This document shows, one piece after another, positions 50,391 through 62,395 of a stretch of 64,000 bases of DNA. The notes under the pieces were generated by a model, which searched no databases, was not told where the DNA came from, and worked only from the letters and a program-made list of their open reading frames with translations. The number at the start of each line of letters is the position of its first letter. Within the stretch, counting starts at the first letter, position 1. The translations under genes were made by a program, and so were the position numbers. Source of the DNA: Varroa destructor (Eukaryota > Arthropoda > Arachnida > Mesostigmata > Varroidae); the NCBI RefSeq assembly GCF_002443255.2, contig NW_019211460.1, positions 25,588,882 to 25,652,881 on the forward strand, in the 5' to 3' direction.

Positions 50391-51142
50391 CTAGCTCACT
50401 GGTTAACGTTTCGCAGGACACATGGCCTGAGCAGAGCCCGCTGGCTGTCCTCCTTCTGTCTCCGGTCGACCGTGAAGCGGCCGGGTCCTGAACAAGGAGA
50501 TAAGGGACTGAGAGAAACGAGCAAAAAGTCAAGCTAGATAACAAAAGATAGAAAAAAGGATAGAGATAGGCTGAGAAACATACGAAGTACAGCAGATACC
50601 GTGCGAGAGGCAGTAACAGCGGCTAAAATGTACCAGCGAGTACCACTAGGGCAGGGCGGATGTTGGTGAGATTGCTGCCGCCGTTCAGTGATTCTATTTA
50701 TAGTTAGTTAGGTTTCTCATAGAGACGAAATGGAGGTAAGAAGCACATCGTTACAGAACAACACGCAAGGAGAGCCACGGGATGATGGAAGAGAGGGAGT
50801 CAGTCGGGTAAGGCGGCAAGCTTCGGACAAAGTCGATCCTTTTCAGTCTACTAGTACTAGAAGGTGGTCAAGGCGCAAAGAGAAGACGGACTTCGCTATA
50901 TGGCAATAGCTGCGAATAGGTAGAGCAGCAAGAGGCTAACTGAGTGAAATTGAATCGCTCATGTGAGCAATACAACTTAGCTGGCGGCAGGAGTTGAGCG
51001 GCCTTCACAGTGGTGGAAACGGAAAAGACATCAATGGAGGTCAGCTGAACAGCAGCAGTCGTTGCATGGGCTGAGACAGGGGCATAACGGATGAATGCAG
51101 GGAACTGTTAGTGATTTGCAAGATCGTAAACAAGTGGAAAAA

Positions 51143-51192
51143 AGTCTGCTCCAGACTTACTTAGAAAATCTAAGTAGACGCTAGAGCAGACT
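51143..51192. repeat. two-stem hairpin, 9 bp plus 8 bp
   Basis: Outer arms AGTCTGCTC (51143-51151) and GAGCAGACT (51184-51192) pair perfectly. Inner arms TACTTAGA (51158-51165) and TCTAAGTA (51169-51176) pair around a 3-base loop, leaving an internal loop of 6 and 7 bases. Such an interrupted stem could be a structured RNA or a decayed palindrome. Confidence 0.75.
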
Positions 51193-51450
51193 AATTAATG
51201 ACTTTTGCTTTCAGAAGGCGGACGATGTTAGTGAGCTGAACCGGATTGACAAGCTGTACCGTGCACTTAAAACTGCCGCATTTTTTGGTTAAGATCTACC
51301 TAAGTTGGTTGACGATAGCTAACGGTTACATTGGAGAACAATCTTCTAGTGACTTTTCTAAACACCACTTTAAAACAAACGGTAACAATGCAACATGCTC
51401 GTGGTTACAGAAGAGCAGAAAAATGTGATTAAAAACTTTTTTTTTCTGAC

Positions 51451-51480
51451 ATACAATATTGATATATTTGAATATTGTAT
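51451..51480. repeat. 10-bp inverted repeat ATACAATATT/AATATTGTAT
   Basis: Perfect 10-base arms around a 10-base AT-rich loop, about 260 bases from the previous hairpin. Low complexity makes chance more likely than for the others. Confidence 0.65.
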
Positions 51481-52038
51481 ATTTGACAGAAGCAAGCCAA
51501 GCTGAAGGAATTTTTTTTTGCAAGTAAAACCTGGATTCGAGATTAGCTAGCCAGAATCATGTGTGACTTTATTGCCTCTGCTTCTTTTTGCCGTTCGATT
51601 TGACTGAAGGTTTGTTTAGACTTGAACTTTTCATCAGTCCTACAATAAAGGTCATGTGGCTGTCTAACATGCTGTTAAATCTCGGTACCTAAACCTCATC
51701 TGCGTTTTCTATTAATTCATAACTGCTGTTGTTAATATTATTCCTGTATAAATATTGTTACAATAGAAATAACGACTTTATCCAGAAATTATCAATATGA
51801 CATTCGTAGCAAAGCCTTTGCTAAATTTGTATAAGTGAGCCATTATATAATTAATAATTTATTAAAACGAGCTTTATTTTAAATTAAAACGTTGAGTAGT
51901 TTCCCATCTACAATTTGCTTAAAGAATTGCAGTCAGTCTACAAAAACTCAGCTAAGTAGCTTTACCTTAACTTACTTCCCCCTAAAACTTAATGCTTTCA
52001 GGTTATTCATGTTGGTCATCGCTGGAAATTTCAGCATA

Positions 52039-52056
52039 CATCATCATCATCATCAT
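52039..52056 (+). repeat. (CAT)n microsatellite
   Basis: Six perfect CAT units, read directly. Confidence 0.85.
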
Positions 52057-52210
52057 CAAACGACAACATCGGTTCACACAGAAGCCTCAGAAGCGTAGTG
52101 TTTTCGTAGAAAAAAACGCTTCCTCGTCGACGCATCCGCCATGTTTTGTCGCCTATCTTCGTAATGTCACCTAATATATATATTTTACTCCCTTACAAAA
52201 AAATTAGACC

Positions 52211-52235
52211 ATATATATATATATATATATATATA
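52211..52235 (+). repeat. (AT)n microsatellite
   Basis: Twenty-five bases of perfect alternating AT. Confidence 0.92.
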
Positions 52236-52476
52236 GTCTTATCAGGAATCTTAGAACAAGTGAGAGCGAGAATTTTTCGGGACAACGACTTAATGTTCAC
52301 GCCAATGCAAAATCCGTTTTTTTTCTATTTTTCCATTATGTTCTCAGCCCAACTAGAACAAAATGAATGAAAAATATGTTCATCTATTGTTGTTATCATT
52401 ATTGTTTTACTATTGCTATTATTGTTATGCGGCTACATTCCCTCAGCAAATACGCTTAGGCTCGATGTGGACATTA

Positions 52477-52549
52477 GGAGAGAACGTCGGGGAGTCGAAC
52501 CAGCAGCGCAGATTGAGACATGATGATTCATACGCCTTAGCCAGCTATA
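52477..52549 (-). other. tRNA-like element with Pol III box A and box B words (degenerate)
   Basis: Read on the minus strand, box A-like TGGCTAAGGCGT is followed about 30 bases later by a perfect box B, GGTTCGACTCC (52501-52491). The distance is normal for a tRNA gene or a tRNA-derived SINE head. The middle resembles tRNA-Arg/Ser-type sequence loosely (TAAGGCGT, then ATGA-ATCA-TCAT), but the T-stem pairs at only two of five positions, the D-loop is short and no 5' acceptor strand pairs with the 3' CGTTCTCTCC. Upstream on that strand is a TA-rich tract. A decayed tRNA or SINE fragment is possible, as is a chance match. It is not a functional tRNA as read. Confidence 0.2.
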
Positions 52550-54464
52550 TATATATAATCTATATATAGACAGTCGTCTAAGTAACAAATGTCGCCTACA
52601 CCTCGTTTACTATAGATAAACTCAATTTGAAAGCAGAGAGTTTTTTTTTTTTCTTTTGCGTATAAATAATGCATCATTAAATATTTGTATTTTACGGCCA
52701 GGCTCTAATAGAACACGCGATTGGCACCAAGTGACTCAAACCTGCAGTCGTGTCCAAGGTGACCGCACTGTTTAGTTTATTGTGCCACGTGTGTATATAT
52801 ATAATAATAGTAGTAAGACCTTTAGCCATTTTGTGTTCAATATTTATTCAAATACCCTATGAGTATGTATATTCTAATAAATGCACGCCAGCGGGCTTGC
52901 GTACCAGTCAAGCAGCTAGTTACTAACAACGATATACAAACATAACAACAAGCAGGAACAATAACCCCCACTAGAATATGGGATTAATTGTAATAGCAAC
53001 ACTAGTTATTTGTGCGGCATTAATAATTAGACAGGGCGGAGGAAGAAGGGAGTAATACAAGACAAGGTCTGCAGGACGCCACAGGAAAATTTTCATCAGC
53101 AGGAAGCCGAGCGAAATCCAAGCTAAATCAAGAAGGAGCACAGAAGTGTAATTGTAGTTGCAAAGGTTCCTCGGGAACGCGCTTTCTTTTTGGTGGCAAG
53201 AGACAGATCGACCAGCCTAAATGAAGAGCACAGAAGCAATGCTATATTGCTAAAGATGTTTGGACTCGTTAAGTCACTATAGCTGGTTTAACTGCAAGCT
53301 TAATGGCGAATCTCATTCACCCACATCAAAGTGATTTTCGAGCTGCGAACTAGCATTATACGACGACTTGCCGATAGCAGTGGAGTGGAGTGTAGTAGTT
53401 AGGCCGAGGCGAGCTGCTCCGGAAATTTTCCGAGCCTTCAAGAAGGGCTACTCACAGGACCACATGGTCATGATAAGGCCGGCCCAAGATAAAAGCGTCA
53501 TCGAAAAAAAAAAAAGATCTCGCTGCCACAAACGACAGAACTGTGTATGTTACTCCTCATTGTGAGCTCAATGCACATAATCCGTAGTTATAGATAGGTA
53601 ACGGTCTGTATATCAAATGTTGTATCTGTTGTATCAAATGAGAACTATGTGTGAAAATAGCCGATTGATAATACGAAGCGACAAGGAAAAAGGAATAACC
53701 TCAAAGCAATAAAAAAAATCTCCACTCATCGATTTTTTACCTGAATGGAATGAAATTCATTTAGATTGTTATCCACTAGATAAAGTTGAATAATAATGCG
53801 CGAACGGTCAAAACTATGTGTACCTCAGTAGAAAAGTGGAACTATATTGAATTTTTAGAAATACCAATAAAAACAGGAATTTAGTAGAACATAAAAGTCC
53901 TTTATTAAAAAAGCAGGCATGAGTCGTGTTCCTTCATAACGTTATAGTTGCACCACGAAATGTTTATGACTCGCGACGAGTCCTCTCTCATGCAGTATAA
54001 TAAATTGGAAATGCCTTCTAAGGAATTTATTATAAATTACGTTAGTACTACATAACCTTTTGTAGGTAATAGCTCTATCTATATATAAACGAAAATAATT
54101 CAATGACTAAGCCAATCCGATTTTCTTTTTCACAACAAGGTTATATACATTGAAGTAGTTCTAGAGGAACACGATGTTTATGCTTAAGCAACTGAAGATT
54201 CCATTTGATCAGCAATTAATTCTGAAGGTGACTAAATCTCCTAGGTGTGAGCTTGTGAGTCTGCGGACTCTTTTAATTTGTACATAGTATGTAATTTCTT
54301 GCTGACCCCTTTTGTACCGTTCATTTTAACAAATACTGCATCGCCTTCAGCAAAGCTTTACAGTGTGAAGTGAACATTCCGTTCCGTTATACTTTAACCG
54401 GGATGTATGCGTATATGTAAATATACTGATTGGCATAAAATGCTACTTTGAAGCGCCATTGTGA

Positions 54465-54671
54465 ATGCTTTATAAAGCCCTGCCATCTCACGCTCCCTTT
54501 GCCCTTCATTTTATGAGATTGAACCTGCTTGCCTGTTTTAGGTGTGTACCCGTCGTGATTTATTACCGTATTGCCACGAATTTTCCTCAAAGTATCCTCC
54601 TGCGTGGCGCCGCCGTCATGTTGTGCCCCTTGTCAGTGTCGCTGAGACGAACGAGTACGTTCGGTAACTAG
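54465..54671 (+). CDS. ATG-initiated 68-codon frame overlapping the next candidate
   Basis: ATG at 54465 opens 68 codons to TAG at 54669-54671. The peptide is hydrophobic and basic with a potential membrane segment (NLLACFRCVPVVIYY). It ends where the exon-like frame in another phase begins; the TAG doubles as a possible acceptor AG. G by codon position is flat (about 14, 13, 16), so coding is doubtful on its own. If the two frames belong together, a one-base frameshift or a splice would be needed. Confidence 0.14.
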   Translation: MLYKALPSHAPFALHFMRLNLLACFRCVPVVIYYRIATNFPQSILLRGAAVMLCPLSVSLRRTSTFGN

Positions 54672-54964
54672 ATGACAAAGCCAAGTCAGGAAAGGATCTG
54701 TACGCCGTTTATTTATTTGAGACTCCATTGGCCTCACACGTCGCGTCAGATGAAGGACACACAGCTGCCGTCTTCGCCATCTTAGAGAATGTTGCTGTTA
54801 CTGCTACAATAAAGGAACTACATGATGCACTCGCTGCCAGCTCTTGTCGTGTACAGCCTCCATTGCGGCGCGGCCTGGCGTTGGTTGGTATTCGTAAAGG
54901 CTTTGACCGCGCAAAGGCCTCTGGCCTTCACCGACGACATCACCGAAAGAGAGTTCTAATTTGA
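54668..54964 (+). CDS. candidate terminal coding exon, unrecognised protein
   Basis: The frame is open for 98 codons, from after TAA at 54665-54667 to TGA at 54962-54964. It has the clearest codon structure in the window: by hand count G is in about 39, 17 and 16 codons at positions 1, 2 and 3, and many codons are of RNY form. It reads as a globular segment (KDLYAVYLFETPLASHVASD, then an Ala/Val-rich helical part with ENVAVTATIKELHDALAA) followed by a very basic C-terminus (GLHRRHHRKRVLI). There is no ATG in frame, so it should be an internal or terminal exon. Candidate acceptor AGs are at 54670-54671 and 54687-54688, both with weak pyrimidine tracts. No family is recognised. Confidence 0.3.
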   Translation, partial: LDDKAKSGKDLYAVYLFETPLASHVASDEGHTAAVFAILENVAVTATIKELHDALAASSCRVQPPLRRGLALVGIRKGFDRAKASGLHRRHHRKRVLI

Positions 54965-57539
54965 TTGAGTTTCGGCAAGAGCACGAAAAAAGGCAGGCCT
55001 AGCAAGCGCAATAATTACAACAAAACAAAGGTTGTGCTTATAAGACTTGAAGATCCAGCTTCGGTTCGTTTTGGTTTCTGCTTTCTCTGCTAAACAGCTG
55101 ACTGAACAGAGAATTGCTGAAATAACAGTTACATAAATAACCATAATAAATAACAAAAAAGGGAAAGGTGGGCAAACGCTCTTTGAGAGTCTAGTTAGAC
55201 ACACGTTTTAAGTAAATAGAAGACGTGTACTATATGACAAGTAAAAATAAATCATTGAATTCGCGCAAGACAAACAGTCTTCCAGAATTAGTGAAAGCTT
55301 GGGACGTTCACCTTCCCAATAGAATACGGTGCCTTTTCACGTTTCTAACATCGTATAATAGGACTGGATATTATTTTGTAATTGTGTTGAAATAGCGTCC
55401 TATAACTTAATGCCAAGTGGCTATAGTACCTCATAGAGCTATACAGCTCGTGAAATAAAACAGCTTCACTTAATGACTATGAATCTGTGCACATGGTAAA
55501 GCGACGAGGCCAACAGGAAAATCTGTCAGGCTGTTACCCCTATAAATTAATTCGCAGTTTAGTGATAGTTAATGAGAGACGTTGTGCAAAAAAGGAAGAT
55601 AATACTTTACTGTTAGAGTTTACCAAATTTCTTCGTTGAGTTTTTTTTTTTTGGCTATTTAGTGTAAATAAAAAACCCATGCAAGTTATTTTAAGGCTTT
55701 CTAAATATTACTATTCATGTAAGTTAGGGTTACATTTTGCCCGGGGCATGCATGAACATAAACGCAAGTATGCTTTTGACTATTGTGGCAAACGCATAAA
55801 AGGACAAAAGCAATTCAATTTTATTCCCACTTCCTTTCTAAAATACAATAGAAAAATAAATTTTACAAATGCATCTATTTTTAGATGTTCTGCGCACCCC
55901 CTCGATCCGCTTTGATTATGCTACCTTGGTGAAATAGTCCAACCCGCGCAATGTTCCCCATCGAAGTGAACATAGAAAGTATCCGCAGGAAAAATACACC
56001 CGATGTCTATCTCCAAATTTAAACCTTGTTCTTCAATTTTACTCCAATAATCTTCCCAGGAAAAACTCCGCTATTTTAGCGTTCATGGAAAACCAAAATT
56101 TGGATGCCCTTGAATCGGTCTTAAGTCAGGTCACAATGCTGCTCTGTGTGATAGCAGTGACAGCAAACACAGACATGCTGACATGATTGATACAAGTAAG
56201 GCATATATCTATTTATAATGTCACCAATATGCCTGCCTTTCATTTGGAAAACTTCTCATTCGCATGATCTTTCTAATGTTCACGTTTACCCTTAACTCAT
56301 CTTTGACCCAAACTTAGGCTTTAAGCGTGTTTCAAACGATCCTTGTCGTGTTTGCTTGGTTTAAGTATTATATATACGATCGACTGTGTTGTGTTTCTTA
56401 CATTATCATTTCACCCATGCGATGCCAATATCTCAATGCCATAGCAACCAACGTCACCGCTTTCCATCTAAAGGCGTATGGCTGCTGCAAGGCAGCATAG
56501 GTTAGGCGCAAAGCTTGATCATATCCGGTACAAGCCGCACCGTCATTTCCGCTTCGAGGGCCAAGGGGACGTTCTGCACGAATTCCTTAGCTCTACGCCT
56601 AGGAGTTTTTGATCAACGGGCCAACGTTGTCTGATAAAATGGAATGACTGTGAGAGAATGCGCTTGTCGGGAGTCCGAGAGTTGTTGGACGGGGACAATA
56701 TTAATTGACCCCCAATATCTAAACAGGACAAGTCGGCAAAGCCTTTGACGTTGTGTAAATGTATTGCGTGCTAATTCCAACATCTATTGCAAAGCGGTTA
56801 GTTCCGAAACCTGTGGTACCATTTTCACACATGGGGTTGCAGTTCTCTGCAATTACTTTCTTGTAATCGGTGCTGTTGTTATTATGGTTACGCATGGCGA
56901 TGTTAAACGTCAAGCAATTATTATTGCCGATCGGGTGTGCGGTCTACTATAGTTGTAACGGCTATTTTTAATATTTGTATAGTCTTGGCAACTTAAAGGC
57001 TACGTAGCTCGGGGTGTATGTCGCCTCCTATTTGGATCGACAAGAAAGGGATAATGAGATATTTGCGTTATAGTTTTTAATAGGTTTACTTCTAAATTAA
57101 ATATGTTTTATACTTCATTAAATTACAGTATCCGGTACATTGGTAATCGTGTTATCCAGCTTTCTATTAAATAATAGTACCTATTCATTTGCTAACCCGT
57201 TTTTATGCGACCAGCCTGTTCCCAGAGAGACCTAATTTAATCGAAGAGCGGTCTCTGTAACCTTACTGAAAAACACAGGATATTTAAGTAGTTAAACGAC
57301 TGATGGTCGCATAGGTTACAAGTGACAATAAACTTCACAACATTCTTCAGTTTAGCTCGGCATAGAGCGCGAAGGGAGGTTTTATCACATAAATGGGATT
57401 TGGGGAAAACGCTGAGGTAATGCTACGATGGCGAGACGTAACTACAATATCGCGTACTCGTTGCTACTGCATCGACATCTGTGTTTGCACCTAATTATCT
57501 TGTCTCCGCACTGCACTCGCATGCGAGTTCGCCAAGCTG
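54965..57539. other. AT-rich non-coding stretch
   Basis: Nothing is supported. A T-run lies at 55641-55653. An ATG frame of 78 codons (55679-55915) lacks any codon-position signal. The 56.4-56.9 kb part is slightly GC-richer with short frames on both strands. Confidence 0.5.
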
Positions 57540-57914
57540 TCAACGAAAAGTTATTTCATCTGCAGCTGCTGTTTTTCTAAAGTAACGCCCCCGCCTTACA
57601 ATGTTCAGGTTCAAGCACATACTCACACACATAGGAACCAACGATGATCTTCGGTGCACGCCGGCCTCTGAATGCACGGCCAGAAGCTCGTACAACCCTG
57701 TTTCATTCGTCCAGTCGCTTTTTCTGTTATTGCTGTAACTGGAGCAGTCGCCGCCTAGTAAAACGTCGTCATACGAAACTGAGTCGAGATTGAGGGTGTG
57801 CGTGATTACTATCGTTAACCGGCAATCCCGCGGTTCGATTGGGCCTCGTACGTGGTGGGTAATTAAGGGCCTACCCAAAGACAAAGGGGTGAAGGATCGT
57901 CGGATTGTCGAGTA
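57540..57914 (-). CDS. candidate minus-strand coding exon, unrecognised protein
   Basis: A minus-strand frame is open for 124 codons, from after TAG at 57915-57917 to TGA at 57540. Its 5' end is pyrimidine-rich and holds a good acceptor (CCCTTTGTCTTTGGGTAG, AG at about 57866-57865), so an exon could start near 57864. After that the peptide has mixed composition (LTIVITHTLNLDSVSYDDVL, then DCSSYSNNRKSDWTNETGLY, ELLAVHSEAGVHRRS). A GTGAGT word about 240 bases on could be a donor, with the last 30 codons then intronic. G by codon position is only mildly biased (about 33, 28, 29), and about 57% of codons start with a purine. No ATG start or recognised domain. Confidence 0.2.
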   Translation of the reverse strand, partial: YSTIRRSFTPLSLGRPLITHHVRGPIEPRDCRLTIVITHTLNLDSVSYDDVLLGGDCSSYSNNRKSDWTNETGLYELLAVHSEAGVHRRSSLVPMCVSMCLNLNIVRRGRYFRKTAAADEITFR

Positions 57915-59874
57915 CTAATGTTTCGAGTGAGGCACCTTTTGCAACAGTTCATGGTCTTCGACAAGGTGCCGATGAGACGAGAAGCCAAAGAGTGGAAGAA
58001 ATAGAATGTGCCCTTTAAAACAATAAGGGAAACGTTGATGATGTTGCCTCCAATTCGACTTAGCTTTGTTCAGCCACCTAAATATGCGTCATGGTCCCTG
58101 GTCAGAAAGGTCATGCAAGCAAAAGTCTAATAGATAATTATCACGCTAGTGAAGGAGGGGCGACCCAAAAATATGGATTAGGCCTACCGGCAGACTCAAT
58201 TAACCATATGGCTGTACACGACTACTGTTAAAGGATAAAAACGCATCTAAAGTTCTATTTATATAATGTATACAGAGGATTTTCTGTATATTTAAATGCA
58301 GTTTGGTAAGTTGTTTGTAGCTGAAAGCAAGCGTTAATTTGCTATTAATCCCTTCGCGCTGGATTAACTTCCCGCATCATACGAGATAAATTGTTTATAG
58401 CATGAAAATTACTGCGATCTGCCGAAAAGACAGAACCAGATGGAATGGGCAAAACATGACAGGAAGCCGTCTTCAAGAACTACATAGCTAATTCAAAAGC
58501 CTGCAAAAAGTACAGTCGAGACGATACCGTTGTTTCATCGCGCCGAACTCAACATGGCAGTGCATACGAGGCTTCACGTTGCTTACGAAAGCCTCAAATG
58601 TAAGCTTCATCTTATTGAAATTTCCCCAGTAAAGTAAAGCCAATTGACCTAATCGGTGTTTTCTTCTGAATTCTCAAAAGGTAATTTTAGATTTTTCAGC
58701 AGTGAGAGTTTATTCGCCATAGAAGCAACCGCTGAGTTACTTGTAATCTGGGAAGTGCCCCTGTTACAAGTAGTACCAAATGTCCAGCTAGCGCCATCGG
58801 TCAGAATACAGAGGCATCGCATTGCCATATATTTTTTTAGAAAGGCGTATCGTTTACCAAAGAGGTTTCTTTGGACACTCAGAAAACTGCGATAAAATCC
58901 TGGATATCCACTGTATCGTGCAGTAGGACATTTATCTATCTGGCGAACCGGCTTTCAAGGTGTATAGGACTGGCTAAACGCAGACTTGTCACTGCTTTGC
59001 AGGCTAAATTTGGATCTGTTGGATTGTAAACGATAAGATCGGTCGCTTTTGCCATTGTTAACAAGGCGTTCAAAGATACCAAACGAAATATTTGTACAAG
59101 GCCCTGAACGCGATTTGATTTCGAATTGAAACCTATAGATAAAAAAAAAAACACATCCATTTATTGATCTGATAATTACTTATAGTCGTTTAGATTAAAA
59201 AATGTATATCCATTTATCAGTCATAAGAATACCGTAAGAATATCTAAGAATGACAGCAATACATCGGAAAATGTTTACTTGGCTTGCTCTTTCAGTGAGC
59301 AATAGATATTCATAGATGTGCAGGACTTTCAAAAAATTGCAAAGCGTCCTAAGGACCATGAATTTTCAAGGGTTACGATACCCTGTAGAGTATAGTATAG
59401 ATTGGAATTGTCAGGTACACAATCGATTATGCTTCCAGCAGCAGTATTCCGCACACCAGCAGAGGGATTCTACCTCTACAGGATAGGTTGCGGATTAAAG
59501 AATGTTCCTTAACAAAATACCGAAACCACTGTTAATTTAATACTAGGCCGTGCTTAACACCACCGTATGGTCATAAGGCCACACTGATATACTAACATGA
59601 AAAACAGTAAATATACGAACACTAGAGTACATTCTTGTTTGCGTTTCTGCCACCGCTGCCATTATATTTATCTGGATCCGTTTCTCAATCAAAGGGGAAC
59701 TCGAACCTCGTTGACTGTTAGAACTTGTCAGAAATTTTTGACAGGTCTGCAAGCTAGTTCTGTAAAACCTAGTACGACATTTCCCTTAAAGCTTAATAAA
59801 ATCACATGGGATTAACAGCGGTTGTTCTACAATTACGCAACTCGACCGACTGTCAATAGCCAAAAGTGCTCCGC

Positions 59875-59879
<5 letters not shown>

Positions 59880-59909
<30 letters not shown>
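59880..59909 (+). repeat. (TA)n microsatellite
   Basis: Thirty bases of perfect alternating TA, the longest microsatellite in the window. Confidence 0.95.
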
Positions 59910-59913
<4 letters not shown>

Positions 59914-60952
59914 CTCGAGCTGATTTGGTCGACCGGGTTGCCAGAACAAGATTTATTAAAAACGACAGCCCAGTGAATAAGGATCTGACTAAACCTCTTA
60001 ACTTTAAACAATTTCTTTAAAGGTTCGCCTAGGACATCTGTTTTTCGTAACCTATGTTTAGATCACTTACGCGTTAGCAGCTTCGCTGTAGTGTCCTGTT
60101 TTGAGGTCCTTAGGTTGTTGATGAAGGTCCGGGATAAATGAGAGCACCCCAATACCTAAGTAAATACGCATGCCTAATCGAATAAACAGTTAGTATTGCG
60201 AAACATTGCAACACGGCCTTCACGTCAAGACCTTCTACCGTTCACGTTCCTCACCTATAGTCTCTTCTGTGCACTGCTAGCAAAAACGAAACGTTTAGCC
60301 GCGACTTTTGCTTTTCGTTGAGTCAATTTCTCATTAAAATGGCTAGCGCCACCGTTCAACTCGGCCGCATTCTCTGATTAATCCGGAAAAGGAAAGGCCT
60401 GCGTTCTTTTCTGGTGCAAGCGACCGCCTCAGCCCCAAACTCCCAGGCTAAAGTTCCCAAACCAACTCAAGCCTTATCGGCGTGGCTGTGCTCATCCGTA
60501 AGGGGGAGGCGGAAGGTACGGTAATAGTGAGGCAAGGAACAGGACACTGATTGTCCCCAAGGATATCTAGTTCTTTGGAAGCTTCCCCAAGGAGCGTTGA
60601 CTCCCGCCGGCGAAATTGACGTTCTGATTTAACAAATCGGCCCCGCTAGTTTCGCTTGCATCGGCTGACTCGAGCTCAGAAAACGGAGAGCCAATGCGCT
60701 TGCCCAAACCAACCAACGGGCAGTTCCAGACGAACGTACCTAAAAATTCGAAATCTACCAAATCGAGAGAGATGCTGTAATTAGGCAGTAGTCAGGATTG
60801 AGAAGTCGTTGCTGGTATTATAGTGGATAACGGTAGGAGGAGCAGTTCGTCGACGCTGACTGGTTGCTTACTCAGTCGACTCCAATGTCGAGACATTGGA
60901 TGGAAGATGGAGATTTTCGATTTCTAGGGAAAATAACCTAAGGACAGACCGT

Positions 60953-60967
60953 TGCTGCTGCTGCTGC
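60953..60967 (+). repeat. (TGC)n run
   Basis: Five perfect TGC units, read directly. Confidence 0.8.
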
Positions 60968-62395
60968 CGCCATTACCTCTACTACTATTTAGAGTTCTGC
61001 TACGATCTGGGTTGTATTTAGACTAAAGTTACCCGTTGCAATTGGTGGCCTTTGTGTGTCTGCACGGATCTGCATTTCCTTATAGGACGCCCATATTCAC
61101 CGACGATACGTTATAGTCGGTAAAAGTTGGATTGGTTAAGGAATGAATGAGCTAAAGCCCGTTAGCACATTTCTATGTTGCCAGTTTTTGCGTGTGTGAA
61201 CAGAACGACCTTCAGGAAGGACTCATCGTTCATATCACGTGTATGTTTCATTGTTTAACATATATAGCTACTTTGCTAATAGTAGTGATGAGCTTTCTAT
61301 GTATTTCCGTTCGGCGACGTCTGCCGCCACGAGATTTGTTATTAGATATATGGCATGAAGACAATCAGGCAAACAACTAAAGACAATGCTTCTGATGAAG
61401 ATACTTTTTAGAGCGAGAGCGCCAATTACATAAAGTTACGTTTATAATAGTTTAGTAGGCAGTAGCTAGAGCAAGCTAAGTATTCAAGCGTTTCGATGTA
61501 AGACCTCAAGCGTGCGTTACCGCAGGAATATTCGATGTGAGAAACGTTTTAGGCCATTCTGATAAACTGCTCCGGTTTCCTAGGATGATCGCCGTTGCCG
61601 AGGTGCCAGTGGCAATGGTCGTTCTCTAAACAAGCTCGGAACCCCGTAATGCTGCCGGGTCGGCACAAGTAAATACCATTAAATATAATAGGCAAATTAT
61701 CTAGACTACTCGTATGGCAGAATGCCGCTGGCCGACCCTTTGCACTTTTCAATACGGAGTATGAAGTGTAAAGGTAAAAGCTGAAAACGGTGTGTCGAAT
61801 ATACAACGAAAGTTAGTGAATTAGAAGTTTAGTTACTAAATAATGTACTTAATAGTATATTACTCATCGAATGATTAAAGTGTTGCCTTTAACGTTTCAA
61901 GATATGAATAAGCATCAGTCATCGTATACGTTTCTGCTTAATTTGAAATATGTCTAATAACATTATCAGCTTTTCAATAGCCAGCCAGCCAGACAGCGGT
62001 AAAAATGTACGTACGCTAAATAATTTAATACTGGACCGTAACAATTTATATATAAAATGTTTGGATTCACAGATATTTCGCATGGGTATTAGGCTACAGA
62101 GAGACTGTTCCCTGAAGTAGAATCGTTGATCTCTCTGCCCGTAGTAAATTGGACGGTCTGTTCAGGTTCGTTTCTCTTCATTCTAAATATTACTTCCTAG
62201 GGGGATACGAATACGGTAATAGATAGAGGACGGAAAACACACAAAGGAACTCTCACTATAAACACTAATCTACCAAGAGCCTTCGCATATCTAAACCTCC
62301 ACCCGCTTGACCTTTATGAATTAACAGTTTTTTTTCAGTCTTAGTTGGTTGGTCCTACCCGTTCAGCTCATTCCTGACTAGAAACAAGCATTGAT

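Larger units (their letters stand above)
50391..54464. other. non-coding DNA, purine-rich then AT-rich
   Basis: From 50.4 to 51.1 kb the plus strand is purine-rich with GAGA and AGAAA words and no open frame of note. From 51.1 kb on the DNA is AT-rich with two hairpins, TA and CAT microsatellites and a tRNA-like Pol III-type element (listed separately). An ATG frame at 52363-52569 begins with a hydrophobic run, but that run comes from TTGTTATTATTG low-complexity DNA and it overlaps the tRNA-like element, so it is not called. Confidence 0.45.
57918..62395. other. AT-rich non-coding stretch with a 60.3-61.0 kb island
   Basis: Nothing gene-like is supported. The 60.3-61.0 kb island is GC-richer and ends in a TGC run. 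A long AT microsatellite is at 59880-59909. AGCCAGCCAGCC occurs near 61979-61990. A strong 3' splice-site string (TTTTTTTTCAG, AG at 62337-62338) precedes the next frame. Confidence 0.5.

Noticed and set aside
50104..50394. Plus-strand Ala-rich frame opposite the 230-codon frame
   Set aside because: G is evenly spread over codon positions (about 30, 26, 30).
52363..52569. ATG frame with an apparent signal peptide
   Set aside because: The hydrophobic run comes from TTG/TTA low-complexity DNA, the end runs into TA repeats, and the tRNA-like element overlaps it.
57820..57850. GGTTCGATTGG as a tRNA T-arm or box B
   Set aside because: The last two bases do not match box B (CC needed), no box A lies upstream and no cloverleaf can be drawn. 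Similar partial matches near 10005, 17247, 24194 and 59699 fail the same way.
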